Below, piece by piece: positions 26,092 through 35,264 of a stretch of DNA of 64,000 nt. This stretch comes from Nitrosococcus watsonii C-113. Its GTDB lineage: Bacteria; Pseudomonadota; Gammaproteobacteria; Nitrosococcales; Nitrosococcaceae. The stretch spans positions 1,177,001 to 1,241,000 of the forward strand of contig NC_014315.1 of the NCBI RefSeq assembly GCF_000143085.1. The letters are read 5' to 3'. The stretch's first letter is position 1. Each line of letters starts with the position of its first letter. Below the pieces are notes generated by a model. It searched no databases. It worked only from the letters and a program-made list of their open reading frames with translations, and was not told the origin of the DNA. Position numbers and translations under genes: made by a program.

Positions 26092-27630
26092 TTAATTCAT
26101 GACGAGGGCGGTTTCAAAGCGCTGTGATAGCGCGGTCAGAGAACCATCGACCAATTCAAGCCAGGGTCCTATATAAAAGCCAATACCCGCCAAAACACTA
26201 CAGACGGTAGCGGCTAATAGAACTTCAGGCACATCCAGTTTGATTTTCTTGGGCTGAAGTGATCTTTCCCGGCGCTGAGCCAGGAAGGCCCGTTGGAAAG
26301 CCCATAGAAGGAAGGCGGCAGCCGCCACAGTGCCTGAAGCTAGGGCGACGGCAATGCTCCAATGATAAGTGGCTATCGCCCCTTCCAGTATGAGATGGGC
26401 CGCATCAAAACCAGGGGTGCCGGGCATGGCCATGGTGCTAAGAGCCGCGATCAAGAAGGTAAAACCCAGCAAGGGGGTAGCATCGAACAAACCGCCTAAG
26501 CGGGGTAGCAGGGTGGTACGGGTGCTGCGGTAAAATATCCCCATCACGAATAGTAGTCCACTGGCAGCGACGCCAAAATTAATCGTCAGCAAGAGGCTTC
26601 CCTCCAGGCCCACTCTATTAAGGCAGAAAACGCCAATGATGAGCAAACCCGTATGGCTTACCACGGCAAAGGCCAGCAGGCGGCGCAGATTAACTTGCAG
26701 CAGGGCCATCACCGCGCCATAGAAAGTGCCAATGATGGCGAGTGTGACGATAAAACTTTTCCACTCTTCCACAGCATCGGGCATCAGGGGCAAGATAAAA
26801 CGCAGTAAGGCATAGAGACCCACTTTAAGTCCGACCAGGAAAACGCCTAGAGTTGCCACCGGACCGTGCTGCGCAACGATGGGTATCCAGGCATGAAAGG
26901 GGAATAACCCTAGGCGGGGAGCAATACCAAATAAAAATAACACGAAGATAGGCGCTTGTGCCTGTGGGCTAAGTGGCGAAGCCAATAGATCCGTGAGAGC
27001 AAAGGACCAGCTTCCCGCTGCCTCGGCGTGGTACCAACCAAGGAGCAGGATGGCAATTAACAGCAGCCCGATTCCTCCCCCCATGTCCTGGAGATAACGG
27101 GAAAGCGCCCAATTTTTTTCTGGGCCTTGGGTAGTTCCCCAGCGATGTAAAATGATCCCCGCTGGGATCAATTCTAGCGCCAGAAGCAGCCAAAATCCTA
27201 ACAGGTCGATGCTCATGAATAATCCCATCAACACTGCCTGAAAGGCAAAGATACTGGCCACATAAAAGCCTATGGGCCGTTCATCAACAATCTCCGTGGA
27301 GACGGTTTTACAGTAAAGGATAAGCAGCAGAGTCAGTAGGGCGGTGAGGGCAACAAATAAGATACTGATACCGTCCACGCCCAGATGATAGGACAAAAAG
27401 GGCAGCAGCGAAGCTCGTTCAACGAATTGAAGGTTAGCAGTACCAGTTTCGAAATGAGTCAGCAAGTAGATTGCCAGACCCAGTTCTAAGGTGGCTGCAA
27501 TAATACCTAATAGGACGGTTGAATTAGATTTAACGATCCAGGCGACAGTCATGGCCAGGAGCGGCAGCACGATCATGGTGCTCAGAAGGGGGAAGCCTGC
27601 TTGCGCGGACCAGCTTATTTCGGCAATCAT
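26092..27630 (-). CDS. NuoM/NuoN-like antiporter subunit with altered channel residues
   Basis: A 512-residue polytopic protein of the same antiporter family as its neighbours. The TM5 glutamate (LLALELIPAG) and the central lysine (VGLKVGLYALLR) are present. The lysine that normally precedes the FPFH motif is replaced by arginine (GIAPRLGLFPFH), and the position of the TM12 glutamate is alanine (TPGFDAAHL). This suggests a partly degenerate or structural antiporter subunit. It lies 14 bases downstream of the NuoL-like gene and 17 upstream of the last gene, so it belongs to the operon. NuoN is an alternative label; the family is clear, the exact subgroup is not. Confidence 0.82.
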   Translation of the reverse strand: MIAEISWSAQAGFPLLSTMIVLPLLAMTVAWIVKSNSTVLLGIIAATLELGLAIYLLTHFETGTANLQFVERASLLPFLSYHLGVDGISILFVALTALLTLLLILYCKTVSTEIVDERPIGFYVASIFAFQAVLMGLFMSIDLLGFWLLLALELIPAGIILHRWGTTQGPEKNWALSRYLQDMGGGIGLLLIAILLLGWYHAEAAGSWSFALTDLLASPLSPQAQAPIFVLFLFGIAPRLGLFPFHAWIPIVAQHGPVATLGVFLVGLKVGLYALLRFILPLMPDAVEEWKSFIVTLAIIGTFYGAVMALLQVNLRRLLAFAVVSHTGLLIIGVFCLNRVGLEGSLLLTINFGVAASGLLFVMGIFYRSTRTTLLPRLGGLFDATPLLGFTFLIAALSTMAMPGTPGFDAAHLILEGAIATYHWSIAVALASGTVAAAAFLLWAFQRAFLAQRRERSLQPKKIKLDVPEVLLAATVCSVLAGIGFYIGPWLELVDGSLTALSQRFETALVMN

Positions 27631-27644
27631 TTTAAATCCTCTAT

Positions 27645-29186
27645 TTATAATGCTGCGAGTAGTGCCGCGATGACTAAAGCGACCAAAAATCGTGGCTCGC
27701 TTAGCAGTGCTTCAAACCGGTTGAGGGTGCTACCTAGCCGGTGGCGGCCTACACGTACGATATCTTCGCCAATCCCGCGCAGAATCAAGCGGTCTTCAAA
27801 CCAGTAAAAAAGATCGGCCAGCGCGTAAATAAGCCGTCCTCCTAAGCCACTGACTTGAATGACTTCCGGATCGGCTTGGTACTCTTTTCGCGCGGCCGAT
27901 TCCATAGGCGCCGAGGATGCTTTGGGTATAGGCAGGCCCGCTGCCGAATCGATAACCTGGTTATCGAAATAATGGAGATCGCTGCCTAGCCGCTGGATGG
28001 GTTTAACGACGATCCAGTCGCCCAAATTTTCTAACCAGAGGCGTTGCAATGAAGCCAGATAAAGCCAGCGTTGTCTAGCGATAAATTGGGGTACAGAGTG
28101 CGGCCGCATTCCCTGGGATTGTTGCATCACCGAAGGGACGGTAAGGAACTGATAACCTCGGAACACGGCGTGGGCGCATAAATGCCATAGGGCCAGATCC
28201 CAGAAACCTAGGCCCGCCTCGAAAAACATGAGACCTACCTGGGCCATGGTAGAGAAAATCAGGGCGCTTTTAGCGTCCGTCTGGGTAAGCCCGCAGAAGA
28301 ATGCGTAAATTGCGGTCAATAGCCCCACAAACGCCATTAATCCCATAGCGAGCGGGGCGTGTTCAAATACCGGCTCCAGCCTCAAGACCAGATAAACGCC
28401 TGCATGAACCATGACCGCCCCATAAAAAATGGCGCTGGAAGGCGTGGGCCCTACTATCGCCCGCGCCAGCCATGGCGCCAGGGGTACCTGGGCGGATTTG
28501 GCGATGGCGGCCAAGAGGAAACAAGCAGCCAGTATCCGGGCTTCCCAGCGGGGCAGCTCGATAACTTGGCTGGCGATGTCGTTCCATTCGATGCTGCCTA
28601 TCCAGAAAAAGGCAAAGAAGATACCTATCACGAAAGCAATATCACCAATACGGGTAGTGATAAAAGCGCGAGTCGCGTTATTGACCGGCACAGGTTGGTG
28701 ATAATTGTAGGCAATAAGCAGATAGGAAGTAACGCCTGCCAGTTCCCAGCCCGCGAAGGCAAGCGCGCTGCTGCCGGCCATTACCAGCAGTAGCATGGCG
28801 CCAATAAACAGGGAAAGCACCAGGAAAAAGCGATGATAGCCTATTTCCCGGTGCAGGTAATTGATGGAAAAGCGTACCACCATCACCGAAAAAATGATGG
28901 TGGTTGCGCCCATGGCAAGGCTGATGTCATCGAAAATAAAGCTAATATTAATACGGTAGCTCCCGCTTTCAAACCAGGTTCCCAGGACAACGTATTCAGG
29001 AAGAGTCCCTAGGAGTTTTATGGCAATGGCTATTAGCACCGCTGCCAAGGAGATAAAGGCTGCATACAGGGTGATACGGGCGGTAAGTTGTTCGCTGGCC
29101 TCTCCGTTAATGCGTCCCGAGAGAATCCCAATACCGATAAAAAAAGCGGCTAGAAAAGGAGGAAGAATAATAAGTTCAGACAGCAT
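27645..29186 (-). CDS. dabB: NuoL-like subunit, probable DabB of the inorganic-carbon transporter
   Basis: A 513-residue NuoL-type membrane protein. It has AFAGWELAGVTSYLLIAYN, KSAQVPLAPWLARAIVGPTPSSA and MVHAGVYLVLR, the conserved core of NuoL-like DabB, and it lacks the long C-terminal lateral helix of NuoL. I start it at the ATG at 29186, which has GGAGG seven bases upstream; the longer TTG start at 29216 would hide this site. It overlaps the end of dabA by 11 bases, so the two proteins are made together. In the DAB system DabB provides cation or proton flux that drives DabA. Confidence 0.88.
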   Translation of the reverse strand: MLSELIILPPFLAAFFIGIGILSGRINGEASEQLTARITLYAAFISLAAVLIAIAIKLLGTLPEYVVLGTWFESGSYRINISFIFDDISLAMGATTIIFSVMVVRFSINYLHREIGYHRFFLVLSLFIGAMLLLVMAGSSALAFAGWELAGVTSYLLIAYNYHQPVPVNNATRAFITTRIGDIAFVIGIFFAFFWIGSIEWNDIASQVIELPRWEARILAACFLLAAIAKSAQVPLAPWLARAIVGPTPSSAIFYGAVMVHAGVYLVLRLEPVFEHAPLAMGLMAFVGLLTAIYAFFCGLTQTDAKSALIFSTMAQVGLMFFEAGLGFWDLALWHLCAHAVFRGYQFLTVPSVMQQSQGMRPHSVPQFIARQRWLYLASLQRLWLENLGDWIVVKPIQRLGSDLHYFDNQVIDSAAGLPIPKASSAPMESAARKEYQADPEVIQVSGLGGRLIYALADLFYWFEDRLILRGIGEDIVRVGRHRLGSTLNRFEALLSEPRFLVALVIAALLAAL

Positions 29187-32100
29187 GGTGGACCTCCATT
29201 GTTTGTTTAGGCTCAATTAGGGCTGGGGGACGTAACTCAGAATGGCCGTCATACCAGTCCATGGAGCGTTCCACCACGGGTAGAGGTTCTAGTTTCCGGT
29301 AGCTCTTCCAGGGAATGAAGCCCCCTTGTTTTGGATCAAAAATTGAAATTTTACCGGTTTTGGGATGGATGGAGCTTAGCAGCAGCCAGCCACCATCAAC
29401 GAACTTGCGCAAGGACGGCAGCGCCCAGCTGCCCTCTCCAGGTTCGCGGGAAGAGGGTTCGTTCATATAAATGGCGGTGAGGGTTTCAGGGGTTGCTTCC
29501 ACGACGGCAAGGAGGCGCATGGGTTCGTGAATATTGTGCTGGACGTCAACCATTTGAGAGTAGGCCCAGGTACGCAAATCACCGTCAGTGCCCTGCATGA
29601 CCCCAAAGAGGCCAACCACATTATGGGCCACCTTGGAGCCACTGCCAAACCCTTCATTGTTAACAGCGGAGAAGTAATAATCGAAGGTGATGCCCACGCC
29701 TATGGGGGTGGGATTTCGGAGAAGGAACTCAAGCGATTTTGCCTCCTTGTCCACGGTTGAGTCATTAGAAAGAACATAAACGCGGCGATCTAAAAAGAGG
29801 CCACGGGTGACGGAGCGACGTCCAATAACAGCCGCAGTTGAGGCTGCATGGCCCAGTTCTTGCCGGGGCTGGCTAAAGTCGTAGCCACGTTCGCGAACGT
29901 GGCTTAATGCCTCCTGTAAGCTCGGTTTTTTTGGTGCCGAAGCCATGCGCCGGCAACGTTCATGAGCAGATAACATTAAGGCTTGCTCTATATCAGCCTT
30001 TAGCTTTTCGTAATTGGGCTTTAAGGTTGGTGGCAGGTGATCCAGATCGAACCAGAATACTTCATCGGTGCAGGTGTCATGTTCGGCGCCGATGAACCAG
30101 GTGTCGTCTGGAATCCGTATCCCCCGTTCGGCCAATTGCGCCCGTATTTCTGGGCGGTTAACGATAGTCGCGAAGAGACGAGCGTTGGGTCCGCCACGGC
30201 GTCCATTGCAGGCGCCGCACCCATAAGCGTAATAGTGGGGATTGTTCTGCTGAATGGAACCATGCCCAATTAATACCACTAAGGGTGCAAAGCCGCTGGT
30301 TAAACCGATTGCCCGCATGAGGGCTTCCAACCGGTTAGCTTGTTCAGTATTGGTGAAACCCAAGCGCGGATTGTCGGGAGTTGGCGTGGTGTCATCATCC
30401 GGCGTGCTGAATGCTAATTGGGTAGGGACCGGGGGAACCAAGGCGGCGTTGATTTTTTTGCTTAAAGCCGCTTGTTGGAAGGGGAAAAAAACCTTGCCTG
30501 CTAGAGCAGCCAGCACGCCAGGGGAAAGAGCGTCAATGAGTAGTTTTGAACTCAGCAGATTGCGGCGGCTTTCCACAAAAAACACACGTTTCAAAAAATT
30601 CTTGATGCCATAGGCGTACTTATGGATTTGGTACCGCTTTTCGGCACCTGGGCGGGGTTCTTCATGAACCTCGTTAAGAGGTTTTACAAAGACGGGACAA
30701 TGGGGAAAGGTGCTGGTTGCATCTAGCTCTTGCCAGTATTGGGGGACGCCAAAAAAGCCGGGTGATCCCAAGGTTTCAATGTTGGGGTTAGTCTCCTCTA
30801 AATGGCGGCGAATGCCTTCCTCGCGGTCATCAAAGCAAAATATGGCCTGGGCTTCCGGGCGAGTATCCCGCTGGAGCCAGCGCGCACGCCCATGGTTTTG
30901 CACTAGAGCATTAAAGAGATCTTCTCGGTAGCGGTATTCATAAGCGCAGAGCCAGATATACCCCCGTTCAGAATCGGTCAGTTCATCCAGGATGGCGAGT
31001 AGCTGTTCGGCATCGCTGCGGGAAAGTTTGCTCGCCTCGCTTCCTGGTAGACCCAGATACTGGGCCAAGAGAAATAGACGCCAGACGTGAGAATGGACCG
31101 TTTGGCGTTCCCCTCTTTCCGACGATGGATTGTGTTTCCAGTTCTGAATCATATTAGCTACCATGTGCCAATTGTCGCGGTACTTCGGGGTAGTCCGAGG
31201 CAACATGACCAACTCTTGCACCCTAACAGCCAAATACTCCGGTAGTTTGTTTGAAAATAGCGTATACCGCCCCAAGAATTCCGACGGATTAGTCTCAAAA
31301 TAGGTTTTGAGTTCATTGAGGTTGCCGGCTATTCCCCAGGTATTCTGGGAAATATGCTCGATCCAAATAACATCCAGGAAGAGGCGGATGGCTAGGTAAT
31401 CCATGAGGGAGGCGGGCGCCTCCTGGTTTGCCTTATACTGAGGCCGGTGGTAGCGCCAGTTGATGAGGCCGGACCAGCCTGGTATCTCCAGCGCAATTCT
31501 CTTTAAGTAGCCATCCCAGCGGGATTCTGGAATCCGTAGCCGCTGGAGACAGGTAATCACCGCATCTACCGAATGCTCCGGTAATTCGGCATGAAACTGA
31601 TGCCACCCATCGGGTAGTTCGGCCAAATCGAGTCCGAAATCAACAGGTGAGCAACCCCGCCATGCCATATAAAGTCCCTGCTCCCGGTGCGGTAAGTTCC
31701 AGGCGGCGAGTCCTTCATCAAGGTGGGAAGCGCAAAAACGGATCAGGATAGGTCGGACTTGGTCCAATAGATCCTCGCCAGTCAGTGCTTGTAATAGGCC
31801 ACGCAGGGATAGTTGCTCACCTACCTCTTCAAATAAATGGCTGAGATCTCTGCGGGCTTCAGCAAGCATTTCCTTTTGAGGTATAAGCGTGGGTTGGCTA
31901 GCTAAGCTTACCCGAAACTTACTCTGCCTCCCTTCAGCCTGGCTGTGGGAAAATTCTTCCAGGTCCACTAATTCCTCTAGTTCTTCCGAATGTAGGTTCG
32001 GCTTTTCAAGCTGGAAAACTTTTAAGCATGTTTCCCATAGATTCCGGATAGTTTCACTTTCCGAATGGTGGCTTTGATTCTCATCCTGGGCAGCCCCAAG

Positions 32101-32580
32101 CAGCGCATCGCGGGCAGACTTTGGCACATCGTCCTGAAAGCGCCTTAGCGCACTGCACTCATTGATTTGCCAACGGAAACGGCTAGGGGAGAGAGGGCTG
32201 ATATCGTGGATTAGGCTGATGCGCCAAATATCCTGTTTACTGATAGGGCGATCGCTAAACTTCAGTACGATTTCACGGCAACGGCCATCGGTGTTGTACC
32301 TTAGGGATTCATTAAGATCAGCGTCGTCTATACGGCCCCGGGCGTAGTGCTTGCGGAAATCTTTTTCAGGCAGGTAACCACGAAGGCCGGTTAGCTTATA
32401 GTAAGCCTCGAGGGCTTCGGTAAAGGGTAAATGCTCATAGCCCTGCAAGGTATTTAGGTGATTGAAATTATATAAGGGCGCTGCGCATGGCAGCACCAGT
32501 TCTAGCTTGTCTACCGCGGCAGTCAGTTTTTCTCGAATATCCAAGGGCGATTCTGCCCGTTCGGGGTGGTGTGCGCTCAT
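29176..32580 (-). CDS. dabA: Inorganic carbon transporter subunit DabA (DUF2309)
   Basis: A 1134-residue peripheral membrane protein of the DUF2309/UPF0753 family. DabA has a beta-carbonic-anhydrase-like zinc site and is proposed to hydrate CO2 in one direction, trapping bicarbonate for carboxysomal or cytosolic fixation. The predicted zinc and catalytic residues are visible: Cys582 and Asp584 (CFDDRE), His773 (LIGHGS) and Cys788 (YGCGAC). Their internal spacing (2 and 15) equals that of Cys351/Asp353 and His524/Cys539 in the characterised Halothiobacillus protein. The N-terminal GYEHLPFTEALEAYY and ARGRIDDADL blocks are family hallmarks. The protein is somewhat long for the family. A NuoM-like gene lies 30 bases upstream and dabB overlaps downstream. 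Confidence 0.93.
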   Translation of the reverse strand: MSAHHPERAESPLDIREKLTAAVDKLELVLPCAAPLYNFNHLNTLQGYEHLPFTEALEAYYKLTGLRGYLPEKDFRKHYARGRIDDADLNESLRYNTDGRCREIVLKFSDRPISKQDIWRISLIHDISPLSPSRFRWQINECSALRRFQDDVPKSARDALLGAAQDENQSHHSESETIRNLWETCLKVFQLEKPNLHSEELEELVDLEEFSHSQAEGRQSKFRVSLASQPTLIPQKEMLAEARRDLSHLFEEVGEQLSLRGLLQALTGEDLLDQVRPILIRFCASHLDEGLAAWNLPHREQGLYMAWRGCSPVDFGLDLAELPDGWHQFHAELPEHSVDAVITCLQRLRIPESRWDGYLKRIALEIPGWSGLINWRYHRPQYKANQEAPASLMDYLAIRLFLDVIWIEHISQNTWGIAGNLNELKTYFETNPSEFLGRYTLFSNKLPEYLAVRVQELVMLPRTTPKYRDNWHMVANMIQNWKHNPSSERGERQTVHSHVWRLFLLAQYLGLPGSEASKLSRSDAEQLLAILDELTDSERGYIWLCAYEYRYREDLFNALVQNHGRARWLQRDTRPEAQAIFCFDDREEGIRRHLEETNPNIETLGSPGFFGVPQYWQELDATSTFPHCPVFVKPLNEVHEEPRPGAEKRYQIHKYAYGIKNFLKRVFFVESRRNLLSSKLLIDALSPGVLAALAGKVFFPFQQAALSKKINAALVPPVPTQLAFSTPDDDTTPTPDNPRLGFTNTEQANRLEALMRAIGLTSGFAPLVVLIGHGSIQQNNPHYYAYGCGACNGRRGGPNARLFATIVNRPEIRAQLAERGIRIPDDTWFIGAEHDTCTDEVFWFDLDHLPPTLKPNYEKLKADIEQALMLSAHERCRRMASAPKKPSLQEALSHVRERGYDFSQPRQELGHAASTAAVIGRRSVTRGLFLDRRVYVLSNDSTVDKEAKSLEFLLRNPTPIGVGITFDYYFSAVNNEGFGSGSKVAHNVVGLFGVMQGTDGDLRTWAYSQMVDVQHNIHEPMRLLAVVEATPETLTAIYMNEPSSREPGEGSWALPSLRKFVDGGWLLLSSIHPKTGKISIFDPKQGGFIPWKSYRKLEPLPVVERSMDWYDGHSELRPPALIEPKQTMEVHHAV

Positions 32581-32610
32581 GAGATTCTCCTAAATTTTTA
32601 TAAAAGTTTA

Positions 32611-34068
32611 TTAAGGGAAACCGGCACTGAGGCTGATGATGTAGGCTCCAAATAAATCCAAGGCGGAAGCCGGCATGACCCCTAAGGCAATGATACCGAA
32701 AGCCAATACCCCAGCGGAGGCAAGCTCTGTGCCATGCAGGTCTTTTAAAGCGCGCATTTCAGGCCGAACCGGACCGGTAAATAAACGTACGATAGTCCGC
32801 ATGGCGTAGGCAGCGCTGATGACTACGCCGAGGCTGGCTAGCAGCACCCACCAGCCCCAGCGCTCGAAGCCGCCAATGAGCGCATGAAGTTCAGCCGGAA
32901 AGCCAACGAGGCCAGGCAGGCCTATCGATGCCAGCAAGGCTAAGGTAGTAAACAGGGCGAATTTAGGCATCACTTGGACCAGCGAGCTGTAATCAGCGAC
33001 CTCACGGCTATGCGTTCTATCATAGAGCAGGCCGATTAGCAGAAACAGGGAGCCGGCCACCAAGCCATGGGCGATCATCTGCATGGTTGCGCCCAAAAAA
33101 CCAGCTTCATTGAGGGCGGAGATGCCCAGAATCACAATCCCCATATGACTAATCGAGGAATAGGCGATCATGGCTTTGAGATCGCTCTGGCGCCAAGCCA
33201 GTAATCCTCCATAGACGATACTAAACAGCGCTAATCCAGCTAATAAAGGCTGAAGGGCGAGGGCTGCGTCCGGCAGCATGCCGATAGCGCGAATAAGACC
33301 ATAGGCCCCCATTTTTAGCAATATGCCGGATAGCAGAATACTGACGGGGCTTGGCGCCTCCACATGGGCCAAGGGGAGCCAGCCATGGAGGGGAAAGATA
33401 GGAACCTTGACTCCAAAGCCAATCAACAGTCCTAGAAATACCAGTATTTGCTTCTCCAGGGGCATTTGGGAGGCAGCCTGGGTCATGGCAGCTATGGTGG
33501 TAGAGTGCTCGCTGGACGAAGTATAAATTATCAATAGACTAACCAGCATGAATACAGAGCCGCCCATGGTGTAGAGCACGAAATTTAAGCTGGCCATCTG
33601 TCGGCGTTTGCCACCCCACTGATCGATGAGAAAGAACATGGGGATTAGGGTTAGCTCCCAGAAAACGTAAAACAGCACCCAGTCTTCGGCCATGAACACG
33701 CCCAGCAGGCCGAATTCCAGCACCAGCAGGGCAATATTGTAGCCCTTGGGGCGATCAGTCATGTTATAAGAGGCCAAAATAGCAATGAACGAGAGCAGGG
33801 TTGCCAGCAATACCATGGGCAAGGCAAGACCATCCATGGCTAAGGCATAGTGGCTCCCCAGCTCTGGATTCCAGGGTTCCAGCTCTACGAGCTGAAACTC
33901 GGGACTGCTGGCATCAAAGACGAGCAACAGGGAAAAACTAAGGATAAGCACGAGCGCTGATACCCCCACCGTAGTACGGCGTATTAAAAGAGATTTATGG
34001 GGGGGCATGAAGGCGATGAGTAGCGCGCCGATAATTGGCGTAATTAGAATTAGGCTAAGAAATCCCAT
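32611..34068 (-). CDS. NuoM-like antiporter subunit (first gene of dab operon)
   Basis: A 485-residue polytopic membrane protein very like NuoM. It has all expected channel residues: the glutamate in FYVFWELTLIPMFFL, the lysine in GFGVKVPIFPLHGWLP, the lysine in SGILLKMGAYGLIR and the TM12 glutamate in VGFPAELH. It is the first gene of the minus-strand operon and lies 30 bases before dabA. Three further antiporter-type subunits follow dabA. Mistaken annotation as a complex I subunit is likely, but no other nuo genes are present. Confidence 0.87.
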   Translation of the reverse strand: MGFLSLILITPIIGALLIAFMPPHKSLLIRRTTVGVSALVLILSFSLLLVFDASSPEFQLVELEPWNPELGSHYALAMDGLALPMVLLATLLSFIAILASYNMTDRPKGYNIALLVLEFGLLGVFMAEDWVLFYVFWELTLIPMFFLIDQWGGKRRQMASLNFVLYTMGGSVFMLVSLLIIYTSSSEHSTTIAAMTQAASQMPLEKQILVFLGLLIGFGVKVPIFPLHGWLPLAHVEAPSPVSILLSGILLKMGAYGLIRAIGMLPDAALALQPLLAGLALFSIVYGGLLAWRQSDLKAMIAYSSISHMGIVILGISALNEAGFLGATMQMIAHGLVAGSLFLLIGLLYDRTHSREVADYSSLVQVMPKFALFTTLALLASIGLPGLVGFPAELHALIGGFERWGWWVLLASLGVVISAAYAMRTIVRLFTGPVRPEMRALKDLHGTELASAGVLAFGIIALGVMPASALDLFGAYIISLSAGFP

Positions 34069-34473
34069 TGTCTTAATTCTTATTTGTGTGGCTAGGATAA
34101 TAGGCAGGCGGATACCGATTTAACTTTATAGGGTTAGGATTATTACACACAGGGCATACCCCTTTTTTAAGATATATATTGCGGAAGTATCTTTGAATAG
34201 AAATAAAGATTTAGCAATTTTTATGCCTATTATTTATTTGATAAGAACAATTTGCTGAACTATAGAATAAAATATGGAACTAATACCAGCTTTTCGAGAC
34301 CAAGGATAAATAAAATAGTTTATTTAAGCCACTTCCTTGGTTTATTTAAACCGATAAAAAAGATAGAGGGTGATTTGCCCCACTCAACATGGTGAATATA
34401 TTCTTTTTTATCGATTCCTTTGCCTTCACTAGGAGGCTTCCATCATTTTATAACGTTAGAAATTTCAAGTTGA
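34069..34473. other. Divergent intergenic region with repeat and palindrome
   Basis: About 400 A+T-rich bases between the start of the dab operon and the start of the DUF938 gene, so promoters for both directions should lie here. GTTTATTTAA occurs twice, at 34318-34327 and 34340-34349; the second is part of a palindrome GGTTTA-TT-TAAACC (34339-34352) that looks like an operator. I could not place -35 and -10 elements with confidence and see no regulator gene beside it. Confidence 0.5.
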
Positions 34474-35073
34474 ATGTTGATAAAAAATTTTTCACAGGCC
34501 TGTGAAAATAATAAAAAGCCTATCTTAGAGATATTAAAAACCGTGCTTAAAGAGCGTGGCGAAGTATTAGAAATCGGAAGCGGCTCGGGTCAGCATGCGC
34601 TGTACTTTGGAGAACATCTCCCCCACCTGGAATGGCAGCCGACCGAACTGCCGGCGGGGATAAGCGCATTGCGAGATAATTTAAGCATGGCCTCCCTTCA
34701 AAATATTCTGGCGCCGAGGGTGCTCGATGTCTGTCAGCACCCCTGGCCCATAAGTTCCACCGCTAACATCTTCACTGCCAATACTTTGCACATCATGGCC
34801 TGGTCTGATGTTCGTCATTTTTTCAAGGGCGTCGGGCGGATACTCAATCCAAATGGTTTGCTATGCGTTTACGGGCCATTTCGCTATGGCGGGAACTACA
34901 CTAGCGAGAGTAACGCCTATTTCGATAGGTGGTTGAAAGATCGAAATCCTGAAAGTGGTATTCGAGACTTTGAGGACATAAACTTGCTTGCCCAGGAACA
35001 GGGATTAGAACTGCTTCATGATTACTCGATGCCAGCTAATAACCAGTTACTGATCTGGAAATTAAGCCATTGA
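34474..35073 (+). CDS. DUF938 family SAM-dependent methyltransferase-like protein
   Basis: A 199-residue protein of the DUF938 family. It has the SAM-binding motif VLEIGSGSGQHALYFGEHLP, followed by LEWQPTEL and later NTLHIMAW and GLLCVYGPFRYGG, all typical of the family. Members are predicted methyltransferases of unknown substrate. It stands alone between the dab operon and aceE, and the weak sequence upstream of its ATG does not show a clear Shine-Dalgarno. Confidence 0.82.
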   Translation: MLIKNFSQACENNKKPILEILKTVLKERGEVLEIGSGSGQHALYFGEHLPHLEWQPTELPAGISALRDNLSMASLQNILAPRVLDVCQHPWPISSTANIFTANTLHIMAWSDVRHFFKGVGRILNPNGLLCVYGPFRYGGNYTSESNAYFDRWLKDRNPESGIRDFEDINLLAQEQGLELLHDYSMPANNQLLIWKLSH

Positions 35074-35264
35074 GCGGTGTAAAAGTAACACGCTACCCCT
35101 TGCGCTTGGTGTTTACTCGGCGGCACAGGCCGGGGTAGAGCGCCTTGGATAAGTCAGAACTCATTATTCGGGTGAGTAAAGGGCATCCTTGCCTATAGTG
35201 GGGAATAGTCTTAAGCTTTTATAGTATTGATTTGGCATTCGAAATAGACAGGATCGAAGGCGAT

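Noticed and set aside
24485-34068. Complex I (nuo) operon
   Set aside because: Only antiporter-type subunits are present, with no NADH-binding, iron-sulfur or quinone-module genes, and dabA lies in the middle.
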